64,000 nucleotides of DNA from Sphingobacterium sp. UBA5670. Lineage in GTDB: Bacteria > Bacteroidota > Bacteroidia > Sphingobacteriales > Sphingobacteriaceae. Within the stretch, counting starts at the first letter, position 1, and each line of letters begins with the position of its first letter. The position numbers and the translations under genes are program-made. The stretch covers positions 119,978-183,977 of the forward strand of contig NZ_DIIM01000010.1 in assembly GCF_002420705.1 (NCBI RefSeq). The letters run 5' to 3'. Below, piece after piece: positions 55,851-64,000 of this stretch. Under the pieces are notes generated by a model that saw only the letters and a program-made list of their open reading frames with translations, was not told the origin of the DNA and searched no databases.

Positions 55851-58800
55851 ATGATTAAAAATTGCTTATTGCAAATGCGCAATGGATATATTGTGCATTT
55901 TAGATTCATTATCCGGATGAAACTAGCCTTAATTATGACTACGTGTGCTGTTATGAATGTTTCGGCAAATGTATTTTCCCAACAAAAAGTCTCCTTGGAT
56001 GTCCAAAAAACAAAACTGAGCAAGGTACTTAAAATGATCGAAGAGCAAAGTGATTATTACTTTGTCTATAATTCGACGAATGAAAATTTAAATAAAGAGG
56101 TGTCTGTCAATGTGAATAATACGAAGGTATTGGACGTATTGACAAAGCTTTTCAATAAAAGTGGATTGGTTTATTCTGTTTCCAAAGAAGGTCTCGTGGT
56201 CGTGAGCCAACAGCAGCAAGTTGCTGTTGCAGGAGTTGTCACTGACGAAAAAGGTAATCCTTTGGCTGGCGCTACGATACGTGTTAAGGGAACGGCAGTG
56301 GGAAGGGCAACGGATATCAATGGACGTTTTACGATCGATGCGGCAACAGGAAACACCTTGATTATTTCCTTTGCAGGTTACACTTCGCAAGAAGTAGCCG
56401 TAACCAAAGAGGGGAATCTGAAAATTGTTTTATTGGAAGACAACCGGATGCTCAATGAGGTCGTTGTGACAGCATTGGGTATGAAGAAAGAGAAGCGCTC
56501 GTTGGGGTATTCTGTTACGCAGGTTGCTGGTGAATCCCTTACCACAGCCCGTGAGAATAATGTGATGAATTCACTTGCCGGTAAAGTAGCAGGCTTGGAT
56601 ATTAGTTCCACTTCTGGAGGAGCAGGAGCGGCTTCCAATGTAACAATCCGGGGGGTATCGAGCTTGAACCAAACCAACCAACCTTTATACGTAATCAATG
56701 GTATCCCCATGGAAAGTAAGCCAGTGGGTATTGGAAATGCGAATTCTAAAGGGAACTCCGGAAGTCAATGGGATAATGCACCCGATCTTGGTGATGCCAT
56801 CAGTAATATAAATCCCGATGATATCGAAAGCATTTCTGTTCTGAAAGGGGCTGCAGCATCAGCGTTATATGGCTCAAGAGCAAAAGCTGGTGTCATCCTG
56901 ATTACGACAAAATCAGGTAAAGGTAATTCGATCGATTTTAATAGTAACCTTGTTGCTGAGCAGATCATCGACAATACAAATTGGCAAACAGTCTACGGTC
57001 AGGGGGCGAACGGTGAAAAACCCACTACACAAGCAGGAGCGGCACAAGTGGGCGGATCGAGCTGGGGAGCCAAATTGGACGGTTCTCCGGTAGTTCAATT
57101 TGACGGTGTATCAAGACCATATTCATTACAAAAAGGTAATTTAGATCGGTTTTACCGTACTGGTTCAACATGGACAAATACCTTGGCATTAAATAAATCA
57201 TTTGATGGCGGATCTATCCGTCTGTCGGGAACAGATGTCAATAATCGGTCTGTTGTTCCGAATTCAGGACTGAAAAGACAGTCTTTTAATTTGGTCGGAC
57301 TATTTGAACCACTTAAAGGTTTGACAATTGATGCACGCTATAACATGATTTTGGAGCAAGTGAAAAATCGTCCCATGGTTTCGGATGGTGCAGGAAATGC
57401 CAATTATAATGTCATGTTTTTACCGACGAGCATCAATGTCAACGATTTGAAGCCATGGAAAGATAGCAATGGAAAAGAGATACTTTATAACTCTGGTAAT
57501 GTGTATGCAACGAATCCTTGGTTTGCAGCAAATGAATTTATCAATAACACCAATCGCGACCGCTCCATAGCATCTGTTACGGCCAAATATACCATGAGCA
57601 ACGGTTTGTTTGTTCAAGGAAGAGCCGGCCGGGATGCTTATACAGATCATTATAAGAATGTGTTGCCTTCTGGTACGGGGTATTATGAGAATGGTAAAAT
57701 CGCCGAACAAGAAACGAAATTCGCTGATATCAATGCAGATGTTTTGGTCGGAAAATCATTCACTTTTGGTGAATATACATTGACACCTAACCTAGGTGCA
57801 AGTTATAGAAATACCAAAATCAGACAGACAACTAATTTAGGTACCGACTTTGCCATATTTGGTGTCTACAATATTCTGAATGCAAAGAATAAATCTGTCG
57901 GCTATCTTGAAAGTGAATCGGAGACACAGTCTACTTATGGTACCTTAGAGTTTGCTTATAAAGATGTCGCCTATTTAACTGGGAGCCTACGTTCAGATTG
58001 GTTTTCTACCTTGGCTACACCAGGGTTTGATAATAAATTGAATTCGGTTTATCCGGCCGTTTCGGGATCATTTATCTTTTCAGAATATCTAAAACCATCG
58101 TGGCTAAGTTATGGAAAGCTGAGAGCAGGTTTTGCACAAGTAGGTCAAGCAACTGATCCGTACCAGACTTTATTGACCTATAATTTTAGAAGTGAAGTGC
58201 TCAATGGTCAACCTTTGGGGGTAATCTCTAATGGGAATATTCCAAACTCTTCCTTAAAAGCTTCTACAGCTACAGAGTTGGAAATCGGAACAGAGTTACG
58301 TCTTTTTAATGATCGCTTGAACTTAGATTTAACTTGGTATAATAAGAAATCAAAAGATGAGATATCTTATATCACTACACCATCTGCGAGTGGTTATGCG
58401 GGAGCCGTACTCAATGCAGGCAAAATGCAAAACAAGGGATTTGAAGCCTTGATTTCGGCTACTGTTGTTAAAACCGAAGATTTTAAATGGGTGTCCTCGT
58501 TAAATGGTTCCTATAATGATAATAAGGTGATTTCATTGGCGGAAGGGATGGATGAGCAGACTGTGGCCACATCACGTTCAGGGGTAGGTTATTTGATGAA
58601 TAAAGTGGGGATGCCCGCCTTTCAGATTATGGCTTTTGATTACAAGTACGATAGCAATGGTGAGATCGTGAAATTGGCGGATGGCTCCCCTGACCGTGGA
58701 GAATTAACTTCTTATGGTTCGGCGATGAACAAATGGTTTGCAGGCTGGAATAATGAGTTTAGCTACAAAAGGTTGACTTTTTCTTTCTTGGTTGATGGAA

Positions 58801-59192
58801 AATGGGGTGGAAAACTTTTCTCAGGAACGGATTACTATGGTTATATTTTTGGATTACATCAGGAAACTGTGGCTGATCGCGAAAATTTAGGGAGAACGGC
58901 ATCGACTTATTATACCAATACAGCCAATAATGTCTCGAAGATATTTGTCAATAGTGCTGATTTTATCAAGCTGAGACAGGTTGTTTTGGGGTATACTTTC
59001 CCGTCAAACTTGTTCAACAACAAAATTAAGTCGATTACGGTAAGTGCTGTAGCCCGTAACCTCTGGACCATCATGAAGAAAACCAATAATATTGATCCAG
59101 AATCCAGCTACAATGCAACCTTCCCAGGCTTAGAACTTGGTGGAGTGCCGGCGGTGCGTACTTACGGTGTTAATTTAAGTGTTAAATTCTAA
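55851..59192 (+). CDS. SusC-family TonB-dependent transporter with STN signalling domain
   Basis: A 1113-residue receptor. The long basic N-terminus before the signal peptide (core KLALIMTTCAVMNVSANVFSQ) is usual for STN-type SusC proteins; ATG 55917 is an alternative start. The STN domain follows (LSKVLKMIEEQSDYYFVYNS, VNVNNTKVLDVLTKLFNKSG). Next are the carboxypeptidase-like domain (VAGVVTDEKGNPLAGATIRV) and the plug (LNEVVVTALGMKKEKRSLGY, SVLKGAAASALYGSRAKAGV), then the barrel ending in NLSVKF. The plug differs from the VVVIGYG type seen in the three other SusC proteins. It should both import a ligand and signal through the adjacent FecR to the ECF factor. Confidence 0.94.
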   Translation: MIKNCLLQMRNGYIVHFRFIIRMKLALIMTTCAVMNVSANVFSQQKVSLDVQKTKLSKVLKMIEEQSDYYFVYNSTNENLNKEVSVNVNNTKVLDVLTKLFNKSGLVYSVSKEGLVVVSQQQQVAVAGVVTDEKGNPLAGATIRVKGTAVGRATDINGRFTIDAATGNTLIISFAGYTSQEVAVTKEGNLKIVLLEDNRMLNEVVVTALGMKKEKRSLGYSVTQVAGESLTTARENNVMNSLAGKVAGLDISSTSGGAGAASNVTIRGVSSLNQTNQPLYVINGIPMESKPVGIGNANSKGNSGSQWDNAPDLGDAISNINPDDIESISVLKGAAASALYGSRAKAGVILITTKSGKGNSIDFNSNLVAEQIIDNTNWQTVYGQGANGEKPTTQAGAAQVGGSSWGAKLDGSPVVQFDGVSRPYSLQKGNLDRFYRTGSTWTNTLALNKSFDGGSIRLSGTDVNNRSVVPNSGLKRQSFNLVGLFEPLKGLTIDARYNMILEQVKNRPMVSDGAGNANYNVMFLPTSINVNDLKPWKDSNGKEILYNSGNVYATNPWFAANEFINNTNRDRSIASVTAKYTMSNGLFVQGRAGRDAYTDHYKNVLPSGTGYYENGKIAEQETKFADINADVLVGKSFTFGEYTLTPNLGASYRNTKIRQTTNLGTDFAIFGVYNILNAKNKSVGYLESESETQSTYGTLEFAYKDVAYLTGSLRSDWFSTLATPGFDNKLNSVYPAVSGSFIFSEYLKPSWLSYGKLRAGFAQVGQATDPYQTLLTYNFRSEVLNGQPLGVISNGNIPNSSLKASTATELEIGTELRLFNDRLNLDLTWYNKKSKDEISYITTPSASGYAGAVLNAGKMQNKGFEALISATVVKTEDFKWVSSLNGSYNDNKVISLAEGMDEQTVATSRSGVGYLMNKVGMPAFQIMAFDYKYDSNGEIVKLADGSPDRGELTSYGSAMNKWFAGWNNEFSYKRLTFSFLVDGKWGGKLFSGTDYYGYIFGLHQETVADRENLGRTASTYYTNTANNVSKIFVNSADFIKLRQVVLGYTFPSNLFNNKIKSITVSAVARNLWTIMKKTNNIDPESSYNATFPGLELGGVPAVRTYGVNLSVKF

Positions 59193-59204
59193 TTGCAAAC
59201 AATC

Positions 59205-60800
59205 ATGAAAAGATATATTAAACCGGTATTTGTTAGTTTAATAGCAGCGACTTTGTTGCTGGAAAGTAGTTGTACGAAAGACTTTGAAAAGATAAATACA
59301 GACCCCATTGCTTACGTTAAAGATAATTGGGATCCAAATTATACGTTGAGCTCGGCCCAATTGTTTTACACGGGAAGTTTTGATTTTGCATACGATACCT
59401 GGCGTGGAAATTTAATTTATTCGTCGACAATGATGCAGGGGCTATCGACAGTAGTGAGTTATTGGGCAGGGGATAAATATATGCTGAACGAAAGTTACAC
59501 TGCGGCATATTGGGGGACGGGCACTGTTGGCGCATATATTGAACAGGTGCGTAATATTGCTGATGTCGTTGAATTTACGCGGGATAAACCGAAATATGTT
59601 AATCTGCATAATGTCGCCCGTATTTGGAAAGCACTCATATTTGCCCGATTGACAGATTTGTATGGTGATGTTCCTTATTCAGAGGCGGGGTTAGGTTTTT
59701 ATAATAAAATCTATAAACCCAAATATGACAAGCAGCAGGATATCTACAGCGACCTATTAAAAGAGCTGGAGCAAGCTACTGCTGCTTTAAAAGATGATGG
59801 CGATAAAGTAACTGGCGATGTTATTTATAAAGGGGATATAGCAAAGTGGCGGAAATTCGGTAATTCTTTATTGCTTCGTACAGCCATGCGCCTAGTGAAA
59901 GTTGATGAAGCAAAAGCGAAGGAATATGTGCAAAAAGTTGTTGGTAAGACGATGGATAATAATGCAGACAATGCATTTATTCTTCATGACGAGTCTGGAT
60001 CAAGGGTTACTCAAAATAGAAATAGCCAAGTCCTATTGGGAGATGGCGGACAAGAAAATTATTATGTAAAATGGTCTAAAACATTTATAGATTATTTAAA
60101 AAACAATAATGATCCGAGATTGCAAAAAGTTGCGGTCACCAAACTCTATTTATCTGAAAAGGACAAAGTGCAAAACGGAAGTTTTATCACCGACCCAGCG
60201 AAACAAAAGGGTATGCCTAACGGCAAGGATTTAGGCTCTAATGCGCAATATAATATTAGTAGTGATCCGAGCTATACGACTTTTTCGGATTATTCCTCGC
60301 CCAATCCTAATATGATTAAGCGTACCGGTGCGACATTTATTCTGACCTATGGAGAGTCCGAATTGCTTTTGGCAGAGGCTGCCCAACGTTGGGGTATCGG
60401 TGGTAGTGCGAGTGATCATTATAAAAAAGGTGTGAAGGCAAGTATTACTTATCTAAATCAATATGATGGTTCTCTAGCGATTAGTGATGCCGACGCAGAA
60501 ACGTATCTAGCAGCGCATCCATTTGATGCCGCAGATGCTTTGAAGCAGATAAATACTCAGTATTGGGCACATACGATAACCATGCTCGATTTTTATGAAA
60601 CTTGGAGCAACTGGCGCAGAAGTGGGTATCCAGTGTTGACTCCAGTGAACTATCCTGGAAATGCGACTTCGGGGACTATCCCAAGAAGATTCCCTTACCC
60701 TTCAACTGAGGCCGCTATCAATGGCGAAAATTATAGGGCAGCTTCTGCCGCCGTACCAGGTGGTGATAAGTTGTCTGGCCGCGTGTGGTGGGATAAATAA
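59205..60800 (+). CDS. SusD-like lipoprotein (SusD_2 type)
   Basis: A 531-residue lipoprotein starting at ATG 59205; the frame extends upstream to a TTG that touches the SusC stop, but the ATG begins the signal peptide. Lipobox LLESSC, followed by TKDFEKINTDPIAY, which is typical of the SusD-like family that pairs with the STN-type SusC. The core contains ARIWKALIFARLTDLYGDVP, and the C-terminus RRFPYPSTEAAINGENY. It forms the substrate lid for the SusC encoded 12 nt upstream. Confidence 0.92.
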   Translation: MKRYIKPVFVSLIAATLLLESSCTKDFEKINTDPIAYVKDNWDPNYTLSSAQLFYTGSFDFAYDTWRGNLIYSSTMMQGLSTVVSYWAGDKYMLNESYTAAYWGTGTVGAYIEQVRNIADVVEFTRDKPKYVNLHNVARIWKALIFARLTDLYGDVPYSEAGLGFYNKIYKPKYDKQQDIYSDLLKELEQATAALKDDGDKVTGDVIYKGDIAKWRKFGNSLLLRTAMRLVKVDEAKAKEYVQKVVGKTMDNNADNAFILHDESGSRVTQNRNSQVLLGDGGQENYYVKWSKTFIDYLKNNNDPRLQKVAVTKLYLSEKDKVQNGSFITDPAKQKGMPNGKDLGSNAQYNISSDPSYTTFSDYSSPNPNMIKRTGATFILTYGESELLLAEAAQRWGIGGSASDHYKKGVKASITYLNQYDGSLAISDADAETYLAAHPFDAADALKQINTQYWAHTITMLDFYETWSNWRRSGYPVLTPVNYPGNATSGTIPRRFPYPSTEAAINGENYRAASAAVPGGDKLSGRVWWDK

Positions 60801-60822
60801 TTACAATGGTTTGTTTTTGATT

Positions 60823-60849
60823 GAGGCCGAACTTTCGTAGTTTGGCCTC
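60823..60849 (+). terminator. terminator after susD
   Basis: GAGGCCGAACT (60823-60833) and AGTTTGGCCTC (60839-60849) form an 11-bp stem with one G-T pair, followed by TTTAAACCTTTT. It starts 23 nt after the susD stop. Confidence 0.7.
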
Positions 60850-60868
60850 TTTAAACCTTTTATAAAAT

Positions 60869-61351
60869 ATGATATACCTAAAAAATCAACTGCTATTTGC
60901 GATCGCGGCCTCCTGTCTTGTCTTTTCATGTAAAAATAATACTGAAAATAAGGGTACTGATGCGGTAAAATCAAAATCTTTGACCGGTACCTATAAGCTT
61001 ATTGAAAGCAAAACAATCAAAGGAAAGGATACCGTAACTGCTTTTACGGATACCAGCAAAACAGAAATGTTTAAAATGTTTAATGACGACCATTTTTCTT
61101 TTTTTAATCACGATAAGGAAAAAGGCAAAGGTAAAGAGCCGCTGTTTGTTGCTGGTGGAGGGACCTATTCTTTTGATGGTGTCAAGTATCAAGAGAGATT
61201 ACAATACTGTTCAATGCGTGATTGGGAAAGCAACAAGTTTGATTTTGAACTCACTTTAAAAGGAGATACTTTGATTCAAACCGGTGAGGAGAACTTACCT
61301 GAATTAGGTGTCAAACATACGATTGTGGAAACCTATTTAAAAGTCAAATAA
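60869..61351 (+). CDS. small lipoprotein, lipocalin-like
   Basis: A 160-residue lipoprotein (lipobox LVFSC near residue 21, then KNNTENKG). The mature part begins SLTGTYKLIESKTIKGKDTV and continues as probable beta-strands (FSFFNHDKEKGKGKEPLFVA, GGGTYSFDGVKYQERLQYCS, KFDFELTLKGDTLIQTG). The G-T-Y-x-L start and strand pattern suggest a lipocalin-like beta-barrel. Ligand and role unknown. It is bracketed by terminators on both sides, so it is probably expressed alone. Confidence 0.7.
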   Translation: MIYLKNQLLFAIAASCLVFSCKNNTENKGTDAVKSKSLTGTYKLIESKTIKGKDTVTAFTDTSKTEMFKMFNDDHFSFFNHDKEKGKGKEPLFVAGGGTYSFDGVKYQERLQYCSMRDWESNKFDFELTLKGDTLIQTGEENLPELGVKHTIVETYLKVK

Positions 61352-61409
61352 GCGATATTCGAATACTTTAAATTTTAGAATCCCTATTCAGTTTATTTTA
61401 TTAATGCAG

Positions 61410-61441
61410 GCACTCAAGATCATTCTTGAGTGCTTTTTTTG
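61410..61441 (+). terminator. strong intrinsic terminator
   Basis: GCACTCAAGA (61410-61419), loop TCAT, TCTTGAGTGC (61424-61433), then eight T residues. Ends the lipoprotein transcript. Confidence 0.93.
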
Positions 61442-61580
61442 TTGATAGAATGGGATTTTAACGGCTTTTGTGTTTTTTTTGGATTATTTTAGAAAAAAAA
61501 TGAAATTATAGTGCAACATTTTCAGCAGGCTCCCGACTACATAGTAGAAACATAAGAATTAACAGTATTAATTTTAGAAC

Positions 61581-62138
61581 GTGCAAAATCAGCTTAGCGA
61601 TAAAGATTTATTAGCGATGTGCCAATCTGGTAACGAGTCTGGATTTGCGCAGCTCTATCATCGGTATGCAAAAAAGATTTTTAATTCTATTTATCGGGTT
61701 TTGTCCAATCAGGAAGAAAGTGAAGATATTTTGCAGGAAACCTTTGTTGATTTTTTTGCAAGATCAGATAAATGGCATTTAGTTCTCAGTGTAGAAGCTT
61801 GGTTGAGAAGAATGGGCGTGAATAAGGCAATCTCACTATTACGGAAGAATAAGCAATATTTTACGTCGGTGGACGATTTGGAAATTCAAGATGATGGCGA
61901 AGACGAATTATTGGAAAAGGAATGGCGCGAATGTCGTTTAACAGATTTGGAAGCTGTAATCGATCAGCTGACGGGTATACCAAAGATGGTGGTCAATCTT
62001 TATCTGTTTGAAAATATGAGTCATGATGAAGTTGCGGAAACATTGGGAATGACGGCGGTGGCCGTTCGCAGTCAGTACCATCGCGCTAAAAAGAAAATTT
62101 ACGAACAATTGAAGGAAAGGTATAATTATGCGGGATAA
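61581..62138 (+). CDS. ECF RNA polymerase sigma factor
   Basis: A 185-residue sigma factor starting at GTG 61581; the first in-frame ATG (61617) would remove conserved residues of the N-terminus (QLSDKDLLAMCQSGNESGFA). Region 2: LYHRYAKKIFNSIYRVLS and ESEDILQETFVDFFARSD. Region 4: MSHDEVAETLGMTAVAVRSQ as the helix-turn-helix. It differs from the three FecI-like factors here and has no fecR partner. Its 3' end overlaps the next gene by 11 bp, and that gene encodes a membrane protein of anti-sigma character. Confidence 0.9.
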   Translation: MQNQLSDKDLLAMCQSGNESGFAQLYHRYAKKIFNSIYRVLSNQEESEDILQETFVDFFARSDKWHLVLSVEAWLRRMGVNKAISLLRKNKQYFTSVDDLEIQDDGEDELLEKEWRECRLTDLEAVIDQLTGIPKMVVNLYLFENMSHDEVAETLGMTAVAVRSQYHRAKKKIYEQLKERYNYAG

Positions 62139-62949
62139 TTTAAAAGATTTTGTAAACGCCAACCGAGAGGCATTTGATCAGAGAGAACCGTCGGCGGATC
62201 TATGGAATAAAATCAGACCGCAAGTAGTTCCCCCTGTTCAGGAAAGAAAGATTAAGCCTTTATGGAAATGGGCTAGTATTGCGGCAGCAGCATTATTGGT
62301 TGGGACAGCGACTTTCATTGCTTTTGATCAGCATAATGAAACAGAAGTAGAAAAACGAATGGCTGAAGTTCATCCGGTTGCTGCTGGGAAGAAAGATAGC
62401 GAGGCAAAAGCTATTGATGTGGAAATGCCGGATGCTGCTACCGAAACTAAGCAGATTTTAGCTCCCGTTAAAGTCCTAGCAGGCATAAAAAGTAAAGGAA
62501 AACAATCTTTCCGGGAGAGCGTATTGGAAACTGATCATCATGAAATGGTAGAAGGGGTAGATTATGTACAGATGCTTCAGGATTCGAGTTCGGCAAGTAC
62601 ACGCTTGAGTGCTGTTTTAGCGTTGAAAGATGGTGGAAAGCTAGATAGAAGTAGCATGGGGGCTTTGGAGAAAACAGCGGTTTCAGATCAGAACAGTAAT
62701 GTACGTATGGCCGCAATTGAAACCATATTAAATGGACTAAGCCCAGAAGCACGTCAGCAGAAGGTTCAGGATTTCTTTGTGGAGCAAAATGATCCGGCTT
62801 TACAAATGGAACTGATGCAAATAATGGCCCAGCAGGATGATCCGACGATGAAAGCGACAACAAAAGATAAGCTAAATGAAATTGTGGAAGATCCATTTAC
62901 GCTGAAATTTGTGAAGGAACAGGCATACGCGGTATTGTTGAATCAATAA
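62128..62949 (+). CDS. membrane anti-sigma-like protein with HEAT-type repeats
   Basis: A 273-residue single-pass membrane protein. The cytoplasmic N-terminus (LKDFVNANREAFDQREPSAD, then LWNKIRPQV) resembles the start of zinc-less anti-sigma factors. One membrane helix lies at about residues 47-65 (KWASIAAAALLVGTATFIAF). The C-terminal 130 residues are helical repeats of HEAT type (STRLSAVLALKDGGKLDRSS, NVRMAAIETILNGLSPEARQ). An 11-bp overlap with the upstream ECF gene implies coupled translation. I infer that it restrains that sigma factor and senses an envelope condition through the HEAT part; no family with this exact function is known to me. Confidence 0.75.
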   Translation: MRDNLKDFVNANREAFDQREPSADLWNKIRPQVVPPVQERKIKPLWKWASIAAAALLVGTATFIAFDQHNETEVEKRMAEVHPVAAGKKDSEAKAIDVEMPDAATETKQILAPVKVLAGIKSKGKQSFRESVLETDHHEMVEGVDYVQMLQDSSSASTRLSAVLALKDGGKLDRSSMGALEKTAVSDQNSNVRMAAIETILNGLSPEARQQKVQDFFVEQNDPALQMELMQIMAQQDDPTMKATTKDKLNEIVEDPFTLKFVKEQAYAVLLNQ

Positions 62950-63048
62950 TTGAATAGTTAAAGAGAAGTCAGACTGTGTGCGTTAATTTATGATAAAGCA
63001 TCAAACGCATTATTTGGCTAATAAATAATGAAGACAAACTAAAACGAG

Positions 63049-63981
63049 ATGAAAAAGATAAGGATAATGATGATTGGGGTGGCACTCATTTTTGCAAGTG
63101 CATTGCAGGCCCAGGTAAATGAAACTGTCGAAGGAGTGGCTGCGCCAAAACCGCCTAGCCCGCCTAAAAAGGCCAGAGCGACTTCAGGCGTTATTGTAAG
63201 TAATAGTAATAATTTCACATTCAATTCCGCCGGATTTGGTCGCAGTAGCGGGCCGAAAAGCTGGAAGGAAATTAAAGTAGCCGACTTAGGAAATAAGCTG
63301 CTGTTAAAATTGGATAATGTCTATATCGAAGGATATCGGGGGAAAGACGTACTGATTACTGCCAAGGTGGAGGAGACTGAAGAAAATGACCGTGCAAAAG
63401 GTTTACGTGTGATTAATGGCTCCGGATTATCGGATAATTCAGGGCTTGGTATGAATATCAAGACAGAAGGTGGGGTGACTGAAGTAAGTATGGTCGGAAT
63501 GCCTTTAGAGGATTCTATTCGTATCAAGATACCGATGGATCTACCTGTTACGATTAAAGGCGGGCGTGGGGCTATGTTTAATGCAGGGGTGATTGAATTG
63601 AAAGATATCCGGGCTGAGGTTGAAGTTGCCAGTACGATGGGGAACGTGAATTTATTGAATGTAACAGGACCTATCAATGTAAAGGTCTCACAGGGAGATG
63701 TTACGGCTAAATTTGTTCAACCTGTCAAAGGACCGATTTCTTTGGTGGCGGCCATGGGGGCTGTAGATGTCGCTTTTCCAAAGAATTTTGGAGCCAACGT
63801 GGACGTGAAATCTTCTATGGGGAATATTTATGCCGCAGATGAATTCCAATTCGAAAAAAACACTGAGGAGCCGAAGTCAAACCCTATGGGTAATGCAGTG
63901 AAAGGTAAAATGAATGGAGGTGGACAGGACGTGATTTTAAAAACATCGATGGGCGATATTTATATAAGAACGCAGAAATAA
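63049..63981 (+). CDS. DUF4097-family beta-strand repeat protein
   Basis: A 310-residue exported protein (signal peptide to ALQAQ, about residue 22). After a proline-rich stretch (PKPPSPPKKARA) it forms a long right-handed beta structure of the DUF4097 type. The motifs include VSMVGMPLEDSIRIKIPMDL, VEVASTMGNVNLLNVTGPIN, VKVSQGDVTAKFVQPVKGPI, VDVKSSMGNIYAADEFQF and the final LKTSMGDIYIRTQ. The recurring S-M-G-[ND]-[IV] turns mark each coil. Such proteins commonly sit after ECF sigma/anti-sigma pairs in Bacteroidota. Role probably envelope-related, not established. Confidence 0.87.
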   Translation: MKKIRIMMIGVALIFASALQAQVNETVEGVAAPKPPSPPKKARATSGVIVSNSNNFTFNSAGFGRSSGPKSWKEIKVADLGNKLLLKLDNVYIEGYRGKDVLITAKVEETEENDRAKGLRVINGSGLSDNSGLGMNIKTEGGVTEVSMVGMPLEDSIRIKIPMDLPVTIKGGRGAMFNAGVIELKDIRAEVEVASTMGNVNLLNVTGPINVKVSQGDVTAKFVQPVKGPISLVAAMGAVDVAFPKNFGANVDVKSSMGNIYAADEFQFEKNTEEPKSNPMGNAVKGKMNGGGQDVILKTSMGDIYIRTQK

Positions 63982-64000
63982 TTAAAAAAATAGCCTGTTT

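Overview
The window looks like chromosomal DNA of a Bacteroidota member, most likely a Sphingobacterium or close relative (family Sphingobacteriaceae). The reasons are four SusC/SusD pairs, ECF sigma/FecR anti-sigma switches, a hybrid two-component regulator, RagA-type plug motifs (VVVIGYG), Bacteroidota-type promoter boxes (TTG-N20-TAnnTTTG) and A-rich translation starts. Genus is inference; no rRNA or core marker gene is present.

Layout. (1) 1-6549, minus strand: two consecutive RHS/YD-repeat surface proteins; the second runs off the left edge. (2) 6791-7402: an unrecognised gene. (3) 7556-23372, plus strand: a complete maltodextrin/starch locus with a LacI-type regulator, two GGGAAC-type operators around a promoter, a GH13 lipoprotein with CBM48, SusC, SusD, a SusE/F-like lipoprotein, a GH13 SusA-like enzyme, beta-phosphoglucomutase, a GH65 maltose phosphorylase and an MFS sugar transporter. 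(4) 23541-32764: a large hybrid two-component system divergent from a SusC/SusD pair with no adjacent hydrolase. (5) 33425-47677: an ECF sigma/FecR-linked locus with SusC/SusD, an arylsulfotransferase-family protein, a GH123-like putative glycosidase and a DUF5107-TPR protein. (6) tRNA-Pro(GGG) and a small beta-barrel protein. (7) 48890-52225: an ECF/FecR pair with an unusual STN protein carrying about ten 16-residue glycine-rich repeats. (8) 52354-53688, minus strand: J-domain/KTSC protein, VF530-family protein, flavin reductase. (9) 53903-60800: ECF/FecR plus STN-containing SusC and SusD. (10) 60869-63981: a lipoprotein, then an ECF sigma, a membrane anti-sigma-like HEAT protein and a DUF4097 protein.

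How the parts work together. In the maltose locus, surface GH13 and SusCDE capture and import oligosaccharides, periplasmic GH13 trims them, the MFS carrier brings maltose into the cytoplasm, GH65 phosphorolyses it to glucose and beta-glucose-1-phosphate, and beta-PGM feeds the latter to glycolysis. LacI repression at the start site is the obvious control. The other loci are separate glycan-acquisition or envelope-sensing units, each with its own regulator (HTCS or ECF/FecR). Their substrates cannot be read from sequence alone.

The most unusual items are the STN-plus-repeat protein at 50435, the ECF/FecR locus whose SusC lacks an STN signalling domain and whose cargo includes a sulfotransferase-family enzyme, five tandem 11-bp repeats upstream of that locus, and a hairpin with T-tract lying between the two LacI operators.
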